A stretch of DNA of 64,000 bases. Origin: Perlabentimonas sp041656735 (GTDB lineage Bacteria > Bacteroidota > Bacteroidia > Bacteroidales > Tenuifilaceae). Positions 19,391 through 26,789 of this stretch are shown piece after piece. The translations under genes and the position numbers were made by a program. Below the pieces are notes generated by a model, which was given only the letters and a program-made list of their open reading frames with translations, had not been told where the DNA came from and did not search any database. The stretch's first letter is position 1. Every line of letters starts with the position of its first letter. The stretch spans positions 15,635 through 79,634 of the forward strand of contig JBBACY010000012.1 in the NCBI GenBank assembly GCA_041656735.1, in the 5' to 3' direction.

Positions 19391-19493
19391 AGATACCTGT
19401 TATTTAAGAAAATACAATAAAACTTAAATAAGAGATGTCCTTATTTAAGTTTTATTGCAACCTGGAGTTTTGTGTTTTGCAATCGCCTTGTTG

Positions 19494-19620
19494 TTAACGG
19501 TTAGTATATGAAAAGTAGGCGATTGCGGACTTCAAACCTGTCAAGTTACAAGACAGATGAAGCGGGCTGAAACCCTTGAACCTACTGCTATTTCGGCTAT
19601 TATTTTTATGCATTGTTGTA
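19494..19620 (-). other. attC-like hairpin site following the HerA-type gene
   Basis: On the minus strand the site begins about 15 nt after the HerA-gene stop codon with an AAC box (19615-19617), then an arm at 19594-19611. The opposite arm, GTATATGAAAAGTAGGCG, is at 19504-19521, closed by a GTT box. About 15 of 18 arm positions pair. An unpaired spacer separates box from arm on both sides, as in integron attC R and L boxes. Confidence 0.55.
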
Positions 19621-19635
19621 CTTTCGTGCTTTATT

Positions 19636-21621
19636 TTATTCAATTACTCTTTCTAAATTTACTATCATAGGTAAGTTTGACCGTATCGCTTTACCTGTCA
19701 CTATTGCATGATAGGTTTTCAAATTAGGCAATGTTTTAACCAAGTCTTTACCTACATAATTACCTAAGAAGTTAAAACTAGTCTCGTCAAAAGCCTGGTA
19801 GCATATGATAGTATTACATTGAGTAAGGATTGTTTTCGATACGTTTGCAGTCCTTTGAGCAATAACTAGAAGGCCAACACCATATTTGCGCCCTTGCAAG
19901 GCTACCTGTCCCATTTTATTGACTACTGTTTTGCTGTCCCAGTCATTTACACCAAGAAAATTTCCTTCAGGAACTATCGTGTGTGCTTCTTCAAGTACTA
20001 AGCATATCCGCATTGGAGTATTAGCTTCATAGGCCTCTTTTGCCTTAGAAAAAATAAGACTAATAAAGTTTTCTGTGGATTGTATTACACCTGCGGTATT
20101 ACTCACAGAAGGAAGTTCAACTAGCCCAATTGAGTCGTCTTCGGCAGCCAAAAATGTATCCAAGTTAGCATTGGTGAGTGAGGTCAATTGCTGTTTCTTT
20201 TTCCATTCTCCTGTGAAGTCAATACAAATGACTTTAGTATCAGTTTTTAATTGGTCAATAATCTCTCTTGCGAGAAAAGATTTACCTGAACCTGTAACAC
20301 CTATTAAAGCTGTATGATGGCTAATAGCATCATGTAAATTTATTACTGATGGAAGTTGTGTATTCGGAATTGAACCTAATTCAAAATCGGGATAGGCATA
20401 TTGTTCTACTTGAATATCACTTGTGTCAGCCTTGAAAATAGGGGTATTAATCGATGGGAGCCATCCAAACTTTTGGAAAGACAGAAGGTCATTTTGCCAT
20501 TCTCCTAATTGAATTGCTTCTCCTTCGATAAATCCCGTCTCATTTTTATTTTCTAATTTTTCAAGTTCTGTTGTTCCACTGATTACCTGATAAAATAGTC
20601 TATGACTGCCTACTTTAAGTTCCAATAAATCGCCTTCCTGAATATCGTCAGTTTGTTTTGAATATTCAAATCTTATAGAGCCAATAGTTGATTTTTCAAT
20701 CACCACGCCAACAAATTTTTTTATTCTAAGTGAATTAGATAATTCTTGTATTTTGTCAGGCTCAGTAACTTTATAAACTAGATTTCGCTTTAAGTTTGAC
20801 AAATCATTCTTGGTAGTACCTAACTGAAGTACTTTAATCCATTTTTCTTGATTTAACAGATAGGTATCGAATACAATGCCTGCTATTGCATAAGTATCTG
20901 AATCCTGCATTGAATATTTAAAATTTAGAATATCAAATCGTTTAATACTTTTACTTCTATCTTCATAAAGTTTGACTAAGAATATTTTCTTTGATTGAAC
21001 TCCGAAAATTTCTCCAATTGCATTTGACTTAACTTTATTCTGTTCTCTAATAAACGAATTATGAAGAGACTTAGGGTCGATGATTAATACTAAACCCCAT
21101 AGGATTACCATTGTGAAAAGGTAACCATCGCTTACTTCTGATACAATTTCCGTCTTGTAAAGGATAAGAACAGAGATGAAAACAAAAGAGTAAATAACTT
21201 TTCCCCGCCCTACAAAAACTGCAATATTCTTAATGCTATTGGATAATTTATTTCTAGCTGAATCAGGACTTTCATTATCAGATGTGAGCGCAATAGAAGT
21301 GATAGAGAGTATGATTAAAAGCCCGATTAACGAAATTGTAGAGTACCAAAGTGCATCGTCAGTAAATGACTCTTTTATTGAGATGTAGGCGAGCAACAAA
21401 GGAATTGAATTTGTAATTACATTTTTGGGAGATGAATAGTAAGGCTCAATAAATAGGATTGAGAACAACAACATGAAAAGGCCTGAATAAAACCATATAT
21501 TCTGGGTTGAAGTGTCAGGTAAAATAGAGTCTGTAAGCAGGTAGTGAATTCCTATGAATAATACGGAACTGACTAAAAGAAGAATGAATCTATTTGTTAT
21601 GTAGAATTTTAGTTTGTTCAT
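19636..21621 (-). CDS. Membrane-associated HerA/DUF87-type ATPase
   Basis: A 661-residue protein. About five or six transmembrane helices fill residues 10-185. A beta-rich HAS-barrel-like middle follows, then a HerA/FtsK-type ATPase: Walker A GVTGSGKSFLARE (about 443), Walker B CLVLEEAHTIVPE (about 545), and a sensor/arginine-finger-like region QGRKYGVGLLVIAQRTANVS. HerA ATPases pump or translocate DNA, and several phage-defence systems use them with an effector partner. The membrane anchor is unusual for classical HerA. It is a single-gene unit bounded by the array's hairpins, with no NurA or SIR2 neighbour, so a defence role is only a suggestion. Confidence 0.85.
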   Translation of the reverse strand: MNKLKFYITNRFILLLVSSVLFIGIHYLLTDSILPDTSTQNIWFYSGLFMLLFSILFIEPYYSSPKNVITNSIPLLLAYISIKESFTDDALWYSTISLIGLLIILSITSIALTSDNESPDSARNKLSNSIKNIAVFVGRGKVIYSFVFISVLILYKTEIVSEVSDGYLFTMVILWGLVLIIDPKSLHNSFIREQNKVKSNAIGEIFGVQSKKIFLVKLYEDRSKSIKRFDILNFKYSMQDSDTYAIAGIVFDTYLLNQEKWIKVLQLGTTKNDLSNLKRNLVYKVTEPDKIQELSNSLRIKKFVGVVIEKSTIGSIRFEYSKQTDDIQEGDLLELKVGSHRLFYQVISGTTELEKLENKNETGFIEGEAIQLGEWQNDLLSFQKFGWLPSINTPIFKADTSDIQVEQYAYPDFELGSIPNTQLPSVINLHDAISHHTALIGVTGSGKSFLAREIIDQLKTDTKVICIDFTGEWKKKQQLTSLTNANLDTFLAAEDDSIGLVELPSVSNTAGVIQSTENFISLIFSKAKEAYEANTPMRICLVLEEAHTIVPEGNFLGVNDWDSKTVVNKMGQVALQGRKYGVGLLVIAQRTANVSKTILTQCNTIICYQAFDETSFNFLGNYVGKDLVKTLPNLKTYHAIVTGKAIRSNLPMIVNLERVIE

Positions 21622-21693
21622 GTAATTTTATCTTTTGACTTTATTCAATTCTAATCGTTTTCATGTGTTGTCTGTCGGTCTCTCGGCATGAAG

Positions 21694-21804
21694 CCCAACT
21701 TATTAATAAACATACCCCATGCTCAAAAATTCCCCAACTCGTGCGGCTTAAATTCCTTAGCTTTTTACCTCGTTACCACACGTCGGGAGTTGTGCGGTAG
21801 CGGG
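21694..21804 (-). repeat. 110-bp conserved array repeat, copy 1
   Basis: One of three copies (others at 25643-25754 and 26790-26892). The plus strand begins CCCAACTTATTAATAAACAT, contains ATGCTCAAAAAT and ACCTCGTTACCACACG, and ends with GTGCGGTAGCGGG. It abuts the distal (GTT) end of the attC-like site at 21805. Internal complementarity (ACTCGTG/CCACACG/GTGCGG) allows alternative hairpins. On the minus strand it ends in GTTGGGC, again matching GTTRRRY. Confidence 0.8.
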
Positions 21805-21934
21805 GCTCAACGGTTGCGGGTATGAAATGTAGCGGAGTTCAGAGCAGCGTTTTTATCCCACGCTAAAGACTATACTGTGGGCTACAAAGCCCCGAGAACC
21901 GCTGAAACCGCTATATTTTATACCCGTTGTTAGC
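21805..21934 (-). other. attC-like hairpin site following the coiled-coil protein gene
   Basis: This is the best example in the window. On the minus strand GCTAAC starts one base after the stop codon (21938-21936), and the site ends with GTTGAGC, a perfect GTTRRRY. The arms at 21818-21835 (GGGTATGAAATGTAGCGG) and 21908-21925 pair at 16 of 18 positions with two G-U-type differences. Pairing resumes for TTCAG after one extrahelical base. A variable, internally structured terminal loop follows. Box, spacer, long arm and bulge reproduce attC architecture. Confidence 0.7.
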
Positions 21935-21935
21935 T

Positions 21936-22859
21936 TTAGTTGATTGTGTCATTCTCTATGTCATCAAGCCTATCATCTATATTCTCAATCTTTTTTACAA
22001 TATCAGCCAGCTTACTGTTCGTTCTCTCAAGCCCATCTTCAACTTTTGTAGCTATATCATCATTTTGCTTTTCCAAATCATCTAACACAGAATCAATAAC
22101 CGCTATTGTCTCATCTTTTGCAGATTCAATTTTATCTTCAACACTAATACTATTATTCTCAATTTGTATAGACAGCCTTTCTTCGGTTTGACTAGATAAT
22201 GAGTTTTGATAAAACGGCATCAAGATACAATATGTGAAGAAAAGGAAATTAAAAAACAAACCTACCGCTCTTGAGCTTTTCTTTCCAACATAGTTTTCAA
22301 TAAGTTTTGCAAATTCTAAGAAAATGTCAGTCGTAATTTCCTGAGAACCATTATCCAATAAAGATTCTACATTTTCCTTAAATTCAGCAGAATTCTCAAA
22401 AGCCGTTTTGATTTCATTTAATTCCTGTTGGGATGAAGCATCGAAATCCTCTTTAGCACTATCAAAAGAATTTACCACACCTAATTCGACGTCATTAATT
22501 GAATCACTACCCTGAAAAGAATCTCTCGTGTTTTGTGAAAAGAATTTATATAAAGAAGGATTTAAAACCTTAACAATATCATTTAGTTGATTATAATATT
22601 TAGAGTATTTATCTGTGATTTGTGCAGACTGCGAAATTAAACTTTGTAAAGTGTCTGAAATCGTTAATGGAAATTTAAATTGTTTATTGGCAGCATTTAA
22701 CTTTTCATAATGTCTGACAATATGCTGAATTGAGTTACTCATTGTCAATGCTGGTGAAATTGCTTTTGCAAGCTTCTCCTGCTGTTCAATCATTTTGATA
22801 TAAACGCTCATATTGCTTGAAGGTGCTATTAAAAGTTTCATCATCATTTCATTATGCAT
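21936..22859 (-). CDS. Uncharacterised single-pass membrane coiled-coil protein
   Basis: A 307-residue protein of unknown function. The N-terminal two-thirds are helical and polar, a single transmembrane helix lies at about residues 200-218 (VGLFFNFLFFTYCILMPFY), and the C-terminal 80 residues form an acidic coiled coil with regular heptads (DDLEKQNDDIATKVEDGLER). No domain was recognised. The start could be either of several Met codons in the first seven residues. It is separated from the next gene upstream by a 27-bp remnant of an attC-like site and is followed immediately by a complete one, so it behaves as an array passenger. Confidence 0.75.
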   Translation of the reverse strand: MHNEMMMKLLIAPSSNMSVYIKMIEQQEKLAKAISPALTMSNSIQHIVRHYEKLNAANKQFKFPLTISDTLQSLISQSAQITDKYSKYYNQLNDIVKVLNPSLYKFFSQNTRDSFQGSDSINDVELGVVNSFDSAKEDFDASSQQELNEIKTAFENSAEFKENVESLLDNGSQEITTDIFLEFAKLIENYVGKKSSRAVGLFFNFLFFTYCILMPFYQNSLSSQTEERLSIQIENNSISVEDKIESAKDETIAVIDSVLDDLEKQNDDIATKVEDGLERTNSKLADIVKKIENIDDRLDDIENDTIN

Positions 22860-22886
22860 ACGAGTGCCGTTTTTAGCTTTAGTTAA
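22860..22886 (-). other. Remnant of an attC-like site (proximal box only)
   Basis: Between the stop codon at 22887 and the next start codon, the minus strand reads AACTAAAGCTAAAAACGGCA, closely matching AACTAAAGCTAACAACGGGT at the start of the complete site at 21934. The rest of the hairpin is missing and the next gene's ATG follows at once. This looks like a deletion that fused two units. Confidence 0.45.
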
Positions 22887-23354
22887 TTATTTATTAAAGT
22901 AATTCTGAACATCATGATTCCAAACAAAGAAGTTAACAGCTAATTGACAAAAGTCATCTTGAAAAATCTCTTTGCCGTCATTTTCCTTACTCTCAAACTG
23001 AAAAATCTTAATCCGTTCTCCTACTTTTCTGACCTCAGCTTGTTTAACATGATATTTGTGTCTTGATTCTATCTCGAAATCATCATAGACTCGAATGGCT
23101 CCATCACAATGTTTAATGCCACCTGTATCTTTGTTGAATATAGCATGAAAGTATCTACTTGTCGTTAATCCCTCAAATGTATGACAAGGATATTCCTCAC
23201 ATGTAAAATGAATTTCGTTATCCTTTGGAGCCCATATATAATCCGTAAAACTATTGTCCTGTTCATTAAACCACTGCCCAAAATCTTCATTTCTCAAATT
23301 TACTAAATTATTCCAATCCAAAGGCTTACCATGAACATGCATCTTGTACATCAT
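22887..23354 (-). CDS. Uncharacterised protein, probably missing its original N-terminus
   Basis: The open frame from ATG at 23354 encodes 155 residues with no recognised domain (aromatic- and acid-rich, MHVHGKPLDWNNLVNL to the end). Coding-like sequence continues upstream in the same frame to about 23470 (FKVRLDPFIEIQSDNYQP directly precedes the Met) without an ATG. Deleting one copy of a 22-bp duplication would connect it to ATG at 23490 (MSSYWIFQAILK). The annotated protein may therefore be the surviving part of a roughly 194-residue ancestor, or be translated from the internal ATG. The product is likely non-essential array cargo. Confidence 0.6.
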   Translation of the reverse strand: MMYKMHVHGKPLDWNNLVNLRNEDFGQWFNEQDNSFTDYIWAPKDNEIHFTCEEYPCHTFEGLTTSRYFHAIFNKDTGGIKHCDGAIRVYDDFEIESRHKYHVKQAEVRKVGERIKIFQFESKENDGKEIFQDDFCQLAVNFFVWNHDVQNYFNK

Positions 23355-23453
23355 TGGCTGGTAATTATCAGATTGAATTTCAATAAAAGGGTCAAGTCTA
23401 ACTTTAAAAGTTACTTTGGAGTCATGAATGCATTTAAGTATTGCTTGAAATAT

Positions 23454-23484
23454 CCAGTAACTTGAATTTTATGCACCAGTAACT
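23454..23484. repeat. 22-bp duplication with 9-bp direct repeats
   Basis: CCAGTAACT occurs at 23454-23462 and 23476-23484, so 22 bp (one more than a multiple of three) appear to be inserted. The duplication separates two coding-like frames on the minus strand: one ending ELCPVTGA-stop upstream and the orphan's extended frame downstream. The stretch 23485-23640 carries only the degraded 3' end of another reading frame (NDYVYELCPVTGA) and no intact gene. Confidence 0.6.
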
Positions 23485-23581
23485 GGACATAACTCATAAA
23501 CATAATCATTTAACTGAAATCTATAAAAACTAAAGTCAAATTGATTGGTGGATATTAGATAATTTTTATCGTACTCAATAT

Positions 23582-23644
23582 TTAATAAATTCTTTGAGTT
23601 ATAAGGCTCTGGCGCAGTTGCCTAATATGCTCCTCGGGTGTCAT
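23582..23644 (-). pseudogene. 5' fragment of a phage-type gene (20 codons)
   Basis: ATG at 23644 opens MTPEEHIRQLRQSLITQRIY and stops at once where unrelated sequence begins at about 23600. It lies about 80 bp after the terminator-like hairpin of the phage-derived gene, on the same strand. It is probably the start of the next gene of the same prophage module, cut off by the left breakpoint. The assignment rests on position and on sudden loss of frame. Confidence 0.4.
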
Positions 23645-23725
23645 TTTTTTGCGGTTTAATTTGCATTTCAATGGTTTTTAAGCGTATATTTGTAATCTCA
23701 AGCCGCGATAACTTCAAGGCCCCAC

Positions 23726-23761
23726 CTAATGCCCTACCAGCGCAAGCTGTTAGGGCATTAG
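23726..23761 (-). terminator. Long hairpin with GCAA tetraloop overlapping a stop codon
   Basis: CTAATGCCCTA and CAGC pair with GCTG and TAGGGCATTAG around a GCAA loop, interrupted by one mismatch. The stop codon of the phage-derived gene (23752-23750) lies inside the stem. No U-tract follows, so it may terminate inefficiently or protect an mRNA end. Confidence 0.55.
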
Positions 23762-24535
23762 CCCTTTAATAAGGTTAACTAAGGCGGAGCGGGTTAAATC
23801 TTTTGCCGTTACAACAATACTTTTCTCGCCAAAAACAAGCCAGCATTCAACTACCCTACCGCTAGTAAAATCGTTGCTTCGGTTTAATATCTTACCAACA
23901 ACTTTATTTACATCTAGCGGTCGAGACGTGTCGAAGTGCTCGTTAAAATCAATAATAACCGATTTGCACCCTTGCCTACGTAAAGCCTTGTTAAACCCGG
24001 TTGCAATACCACTATACCCCTCAATTCGTTTGGCATCGGCAATAAAGCCGTTTAGCAAGTATTCAGGATTTTTCACACCAACAACCTCGGAATGCGCTCT
24101 TATCAGCAAAGACTCAACCTTAGCGTTAGCCGCCAATATGCGACCTGTTAAGATGTTTTTGCTAAGTTCGTTATTATCAGCCATTACGCTAATCTGCATC
24201 TTGCTTAGCTGGTCGGGATAAGTGAAATTGCCAACCTGCTCGGGTGTAAGCTTGCTTTTGGCTATGTAGTTGGCCTTGTCGGTAATAAGCTGGAAAGTTT
24301 GCGCTGGGTTGCCCTCTAGCCCTGGTGCGGGTTTAACCCATTCACTTTCGGTTATTGGTCCCGTGGCGGTTTTGGCGGTTTCAATCCAGTCGCATTTGCA
24401 GTTCCAAAAGTTACCCGGCTGGTTGCTAACGGCCGGGGGTGTGAAAAGTGCTGGAGATTGGAACAGCGTCATCGTCCCACGATAAGAAGCTGAATTGGAA
24501 CGAGCAAGTTGCCGAATCAGCCAGAACGCCAGCAT
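23750..24535 (-). pseudogene. 5'-truncated phage head-morphogenesis-type protein with C-terminal toxin-like domain
   Basis: The open frame (261 codons) is phage-like only from about residue 37 on. FWNCKCDW followed by PAPGLEGNPAQTFQLITDKANYI resembles the C-terminal end of Mu gpF/SPP1 gp7-type minor head proteins. The last 110 residues (from about HSEVVGVKNPEYLLNGFIAD to the end) resemble the nuclease-like domains that such phage proteins sometimes carry. The first 36 codons overlap the attC-like site at 24425-24555 and look non-native, so the original N-terminal several hundred residues are missing. Translation of the remnant is doubtful. Confidence 0.6.
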
Positions 24536-24555
24536 TTTTTACACCCCTTGTTAGC
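24425..24555 (-). other. attC-like hairpin site following the CcbP-like gene
   Basis: On the minus strand GCTAAC begins 11 nt after the stop codon at 24569-24567, and the site ends with GTTAGC. The arms GGGGTGTGAAAAGTGCTGG (24436-24454) and its partner at 24529-24547 pair at 17 of 19 positions. Short unpaired spacers (GGCC and AA) separate boxes from arms. The distal end is fused directly to phage-derived coding sequence. Confidence 0.65.
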
Positions 24556-24566
24556 AAAAGTTGTTG

Positions 24567-25274
24567 TTATCTGTAATTAGTCATCCAAGATGAATAATCA
24601 GATACAATTTGAAAATTTGAATCCTTTTTGTCAACTACTTCTAAGTCCCAAAGTGGAATAGTGAATATTTTATTGTCTGAAATTCTTCTAACGCTCGCAT
24701 AAATTCCTTTCCAATCATCATATTCTTTTTCCAGTTTAATAAAATCAAATTTATCAGTATATGAAGGTTTCGTTTTCTTTAATTCTTCATATTCCTTTTT
24801 ACTCCAACCGCCTAAAATGTATGGTTCTTCCCAGTCGAAATCTTCCATTCCTGTCAAAATACAAGGAGTTTTTAAGTTAGTTTTCAAGAAATTAAAGTAA
24901 CGATTTAAATTCTCCTCATTAACAGAAACATCATCTGATTTTATAATCTCGTTAATTCTTTTTTCCTCTTCATCGATAGAGTATTGAGCATTTATTTCCA
25001 TTTGTTTTCTTAAAGTGTCATTTTGTGAATCTCTCGGATTGACAATTTCAACTTCATCCGTTTCTAAACAAATTAAATTGTATTCGAAACCATTCTTTAA
25101 ACTGTCAATTATGTAATCCTCTTTTAATTCAGAAAGAGTGATGCTATCCAGTTCAATAGTCAGAATATTATCATCAATTTCAAGAATTCTGCCTGTCCAT
25201 CCTTCAATTAATAATTCTTCATAATCAGGTGATTTTACACCTTTTCTTACTCTTACACTATTTCCAATTTTCAT
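24567..25274 (-). CDS. CcbP-like (calcium-binding family) protein
   Basis: The start at 25274 (MKIGNSVRVRKGVKSPDYEE) is preferred; the open frame extends 40 codons upstream into a structured non-coding repeat. The 235-residue product has an SH3-like N-terminal domain (VRVRKGV...EGWTGRILEID) and a C-terminal part resembling the cyanobacterial calcium-binding protein CcbP (GMEDFDWEEPYILGGWSKKEYEELKK and, at the end, TIPLWDLEVVD...YSSWMTNYR). Acidic residues are clustered as expected for calcium binding, but the cellular role in this phylum is unknown. It is a single-gene unit of the array, flanked by hairpins on both sides. Confidence 0.7.
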   Translation of the reverse strand: MKIGNSVRVRKGVKSPDYEELLIEGWTGRILEIDDNILTIELDSITLSELKEDYIIDSLKNGFEYNLICLETDEVEIVNPRDSQNDTLRKQMEINAQYSIDEEEKRINEIIKSDDVSVNEENLNRYFNFLKTNLKTPCILTGMEDFDWEEPYILGGWSKKEYEELKKTKPSYTDKFDFIKLEKEYDDWKGIYASVRRISDNKIFTIPLWDLEVVDKKDSNFQIVSDYSSWMTNYR

Positions 25275-25308
25275 AGTTATGCGTTTTTTCGTCTTACAAT
25301 TTTTGATA

Positions 25309-25479
25309 ACGCTCGGGCGATAAGTGCGGTTTTGGGGTACTTTCCAAAAAATAAGCACTTGGAGAATGCCATACCAAGTATGCCAACATCGCATTTATCG
25401 TTTGTTGGACACTGTTTCGCTCCGAGTTCGAAGCCTTAAAGTTTGGCATTCTTTCGCCCGAGCGTTGGGCTATATTAGC
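25309..25479 (+). other. Large inverted-repeat site in opposite orientation to the array hairpins
   Basis: AACGCTCGGGCGA at about 25309-25321 is the exact reverse complement of TCGCCCGAGCGTT near 25466, and GTTGGGC closes the plus-strand end. Inner pairs GATAAGTGCG/CGCATTTATC and GAATGCCA/TTTGGCATTC add further stems. The boxes AAC and GTTGGGC resemble the attC-like sites, but the polarity is inverted and the arm sequence differs. It lies in the leader region of the CcbP-like gene. Nothing coding is seen in 25275-25640. Confidence 0.5.
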
Positions 25480-25642
25480 ATACCGAGAGCAAGCGTACTT
25501 TCTTGCGTAGGGATGCGTCAAGTGACTTAAATTTAATAATTATATTGATGTCTGACTATAAAATGAGATTTTGTATCGGTATCGAACCTGAACCGGTTAA
25601 TGTACCGGTCTGTATAATTTTTAAATGCAAGGAGCGGAATAT

Positions 25643-25754
25643 AGCCCAACTTATTAATAAACATACCCCATGCTCAAAAATCTCCCAACTCGTGTGGCTT
25701 AACCATATTGATTTTTACCTCGTTACCACACGACGGGAGTCGTGCGGTAGCGGG
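25643..25754 (-). repeat. 110-bp conserved array repeat, copy 2
   Basis: It is about 90% identical by eye to copy 1, differing mainly in a short central stretch (AACCATATTGAT in place of AATTCCTTAGCT). It directly abuts the attC-like site at 25755, as copy 1 abuts its own site. Confidence 0.8.
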
Positions 25755-25887
25755 GCCCAACGGGTGGCGGTATGTTTTACGTCCCGTCGAGCGTGGCTGG
25801 GATTTGTCCACCGTTAAGAACTTTAATTGAAACTAAATGTTACGTAATCAGCGGAATAGGGAGCGTAAAATACACCGCGTGTTAGCC
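25755..25887 (-). other. attC-like hairpin site following the toxin gene
   Basis: On the minus strand GGCTAAC starts nine bases after the toxin stop codon and GTTGGGC ends the site; both boxes fit the integron consensus. The arms at 25767-25781 (GCGGTATGTTTTACG) and 25864-25878 pair at 13 of 15 positions, the differences being G-U compatible. The central 80 bases are variable. Confidence 0.65.
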
Positions 25888-25896
25888 ACAGTACTT

Positions 25897-26400
25897 TTAT
25901 TCGAATAATGTTTTTATTGTATTCATCGGCAGAAACATTTTCCCGCTATCAGGAAGTTTGATAAAACCATATTTATCATAAAATCGTTCAGCACTTTCGT
26001 CGATTGGGTCAACTACAACTGCAAATGAACCAATACTTTTGGAAGTCTCGTAACTCCGTTTCAAGGCATCTATTAATAATAGTTTTCCAACTCCCTGTTT
26101 TTGAAATCTATTATCTATCGCTAATCGTCCAAGTAGAGTGGTTGGTATAGATTTATACGAAGCAGGTAGGTTCTTAAGAAATTCGGCAGGAATTAAGTTT
26201 TGGGATAAACTGTTGTTAGCTAAAGTGTAATAACCCTTTAATAAATCCGTTTCTTTGTCGTTCAGAACAAAACAGGCTGTCAATTTTCTTTTAATGTCTT
26301 GATTTGCTTGTTTATGTAAATAATTATCAAGCATTTCTTTACCACAAGAAAATTCTTTCTTTCTGTGATTCGAATTTAAACTTTCTGTTAGTTCATTCAT
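25897..26400 (-). CDS. TacT-like GNAT toxin of a toxin-antitoxin pair
   Basis: A 167-residue GNAT protein of the type that acetylates aminoacyl-tRNA. Family hallmarks: FSCGKEMLDNYLHKQANQD near the N-terminus, LKGYYTLANNSLS, the acetyl-CoA motif LLGRLAIDNRFQKQGVGKLLL and the end DESAERFYDKYGFIKLPDSGKMFLP. It overlaps the antitoxin gene by 4 nt (ATGA), as in TacAT operons. Being followed by an attC-like hairpin, the pair forms one mobile-looking unit; toxin-antitoxin pairs are frequent stabilising cargo of sedentary integrons. Confidence 0.9.
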   Translation of the reverse strand: MNELTESLNSNHRKKEFSCGKEMLDNYLHKQANQDIKRKLTACFVLNDKETDLLKGYYTLANNSLSQNLIPAEFLKNLPASYKSIPTTLLGRLAIDNRFQKQGVGKLLLIDALKRSYETSKSIGSFAVVVDPIDESAERFYDKYGFIKLPDSGKMFLPMNTIKTLFE

Positions 26401-26690
26401 TTAGATAAAAGAGCTTTGTACTCACTTGCAGCATTAATAAGGTCTTTATTTGCTTTCGGTGAATTAGTGATTGCTTCAAAGAATATTTCACTATCTCTTT
26501 TTGATGCAATAATTCGCTCTTTTTCCAATATTATTTTTTTTGCTTTTTCTTGAGCTGCTAAAACAATAAAATCAGTTAAACTTCTAAAACCACCTATGCG
26601 TGCAGCTCTTTCAAAATACAATTTTTGTTCTTTTGGTAAACGAGTATCAAATCTCGCCTTCTCTTGTTTTTTTATTTCCTTTGTTGTCAT
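26397..26690 (-). CDS. DUF1778/TacA-type antitoxin
   Basis: A 97-residue protein with an N-terminal ribbon-helix-helix DNA-binding segment (KARFDTRLPKEQKLYFERAARIGGFRSLTDFIVLAAQEKA) and a C-terminal toxin-binding tail (SEIFFEAITNSPKANKDLINAASEYKALL). It is translationally coupled to the downstream GNAT toxin and would neutralise it and repress the operon. The promoter presumably lies in 26691-26789, between the start codon and the third copy of the 110-bp repeat; TGTACGCCTTTTAGGCGTAC at 26717-26736 contains a palindrome (GTACGCC/GGCGTAC) that is a good operator candidate. Confidence 0.9.
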   Translation of the reverse strand: MTTKEIKKQEKARFDTRLPKEQKLYFERAARIGGFRSLTDFIVLAAQEKAKKIILEKERIIASKRDSEIFFEAITNSPKANKDLINAASEYKALLSK

Positions 26691-26717
26691 AATTGAAAAT
26701 TATTAGTCAATACAAAT

Positions 26718-26736
26718 GTACGCCTTTTAGGCGTAC
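26718..26736. promoter_or_regulatory. Palindromic operator candidate for the toxin-antitoxin operon
   Basis: GTACGCC-TTTTA-GGCGTAC is a perfect 7-bp inverted repeat centred about 37 bp upstream of the antitoxin start codon. Ribbon-helix-helix antitoxins of this class autoregulate through such palindromes, so this is the likely binding site (inference). Confidence 0.55.
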
Positions 26737-26789
26737 CAAACAAATATTTGTACGGTTATTTTCCGCAATTTTGTTCTTTTGTATTGTGG

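Noticed and set aside
23726..23761. Hairpin considered as another attC-like site
   Set aside because: It is a compact uninterrupted stem with a tetraloop and lacks separated boxes, spacers and the shared arm sequence; a terminator- or mRNA-end-type hairpin fits better.
25294..25530. Overlapping short open frames on both strands (75 and 68 codons)
   Set aside because: Both lie within the large inverted-repeat site; the open frames are a by-product of its palindromic sequence, with no recognisable protein features.
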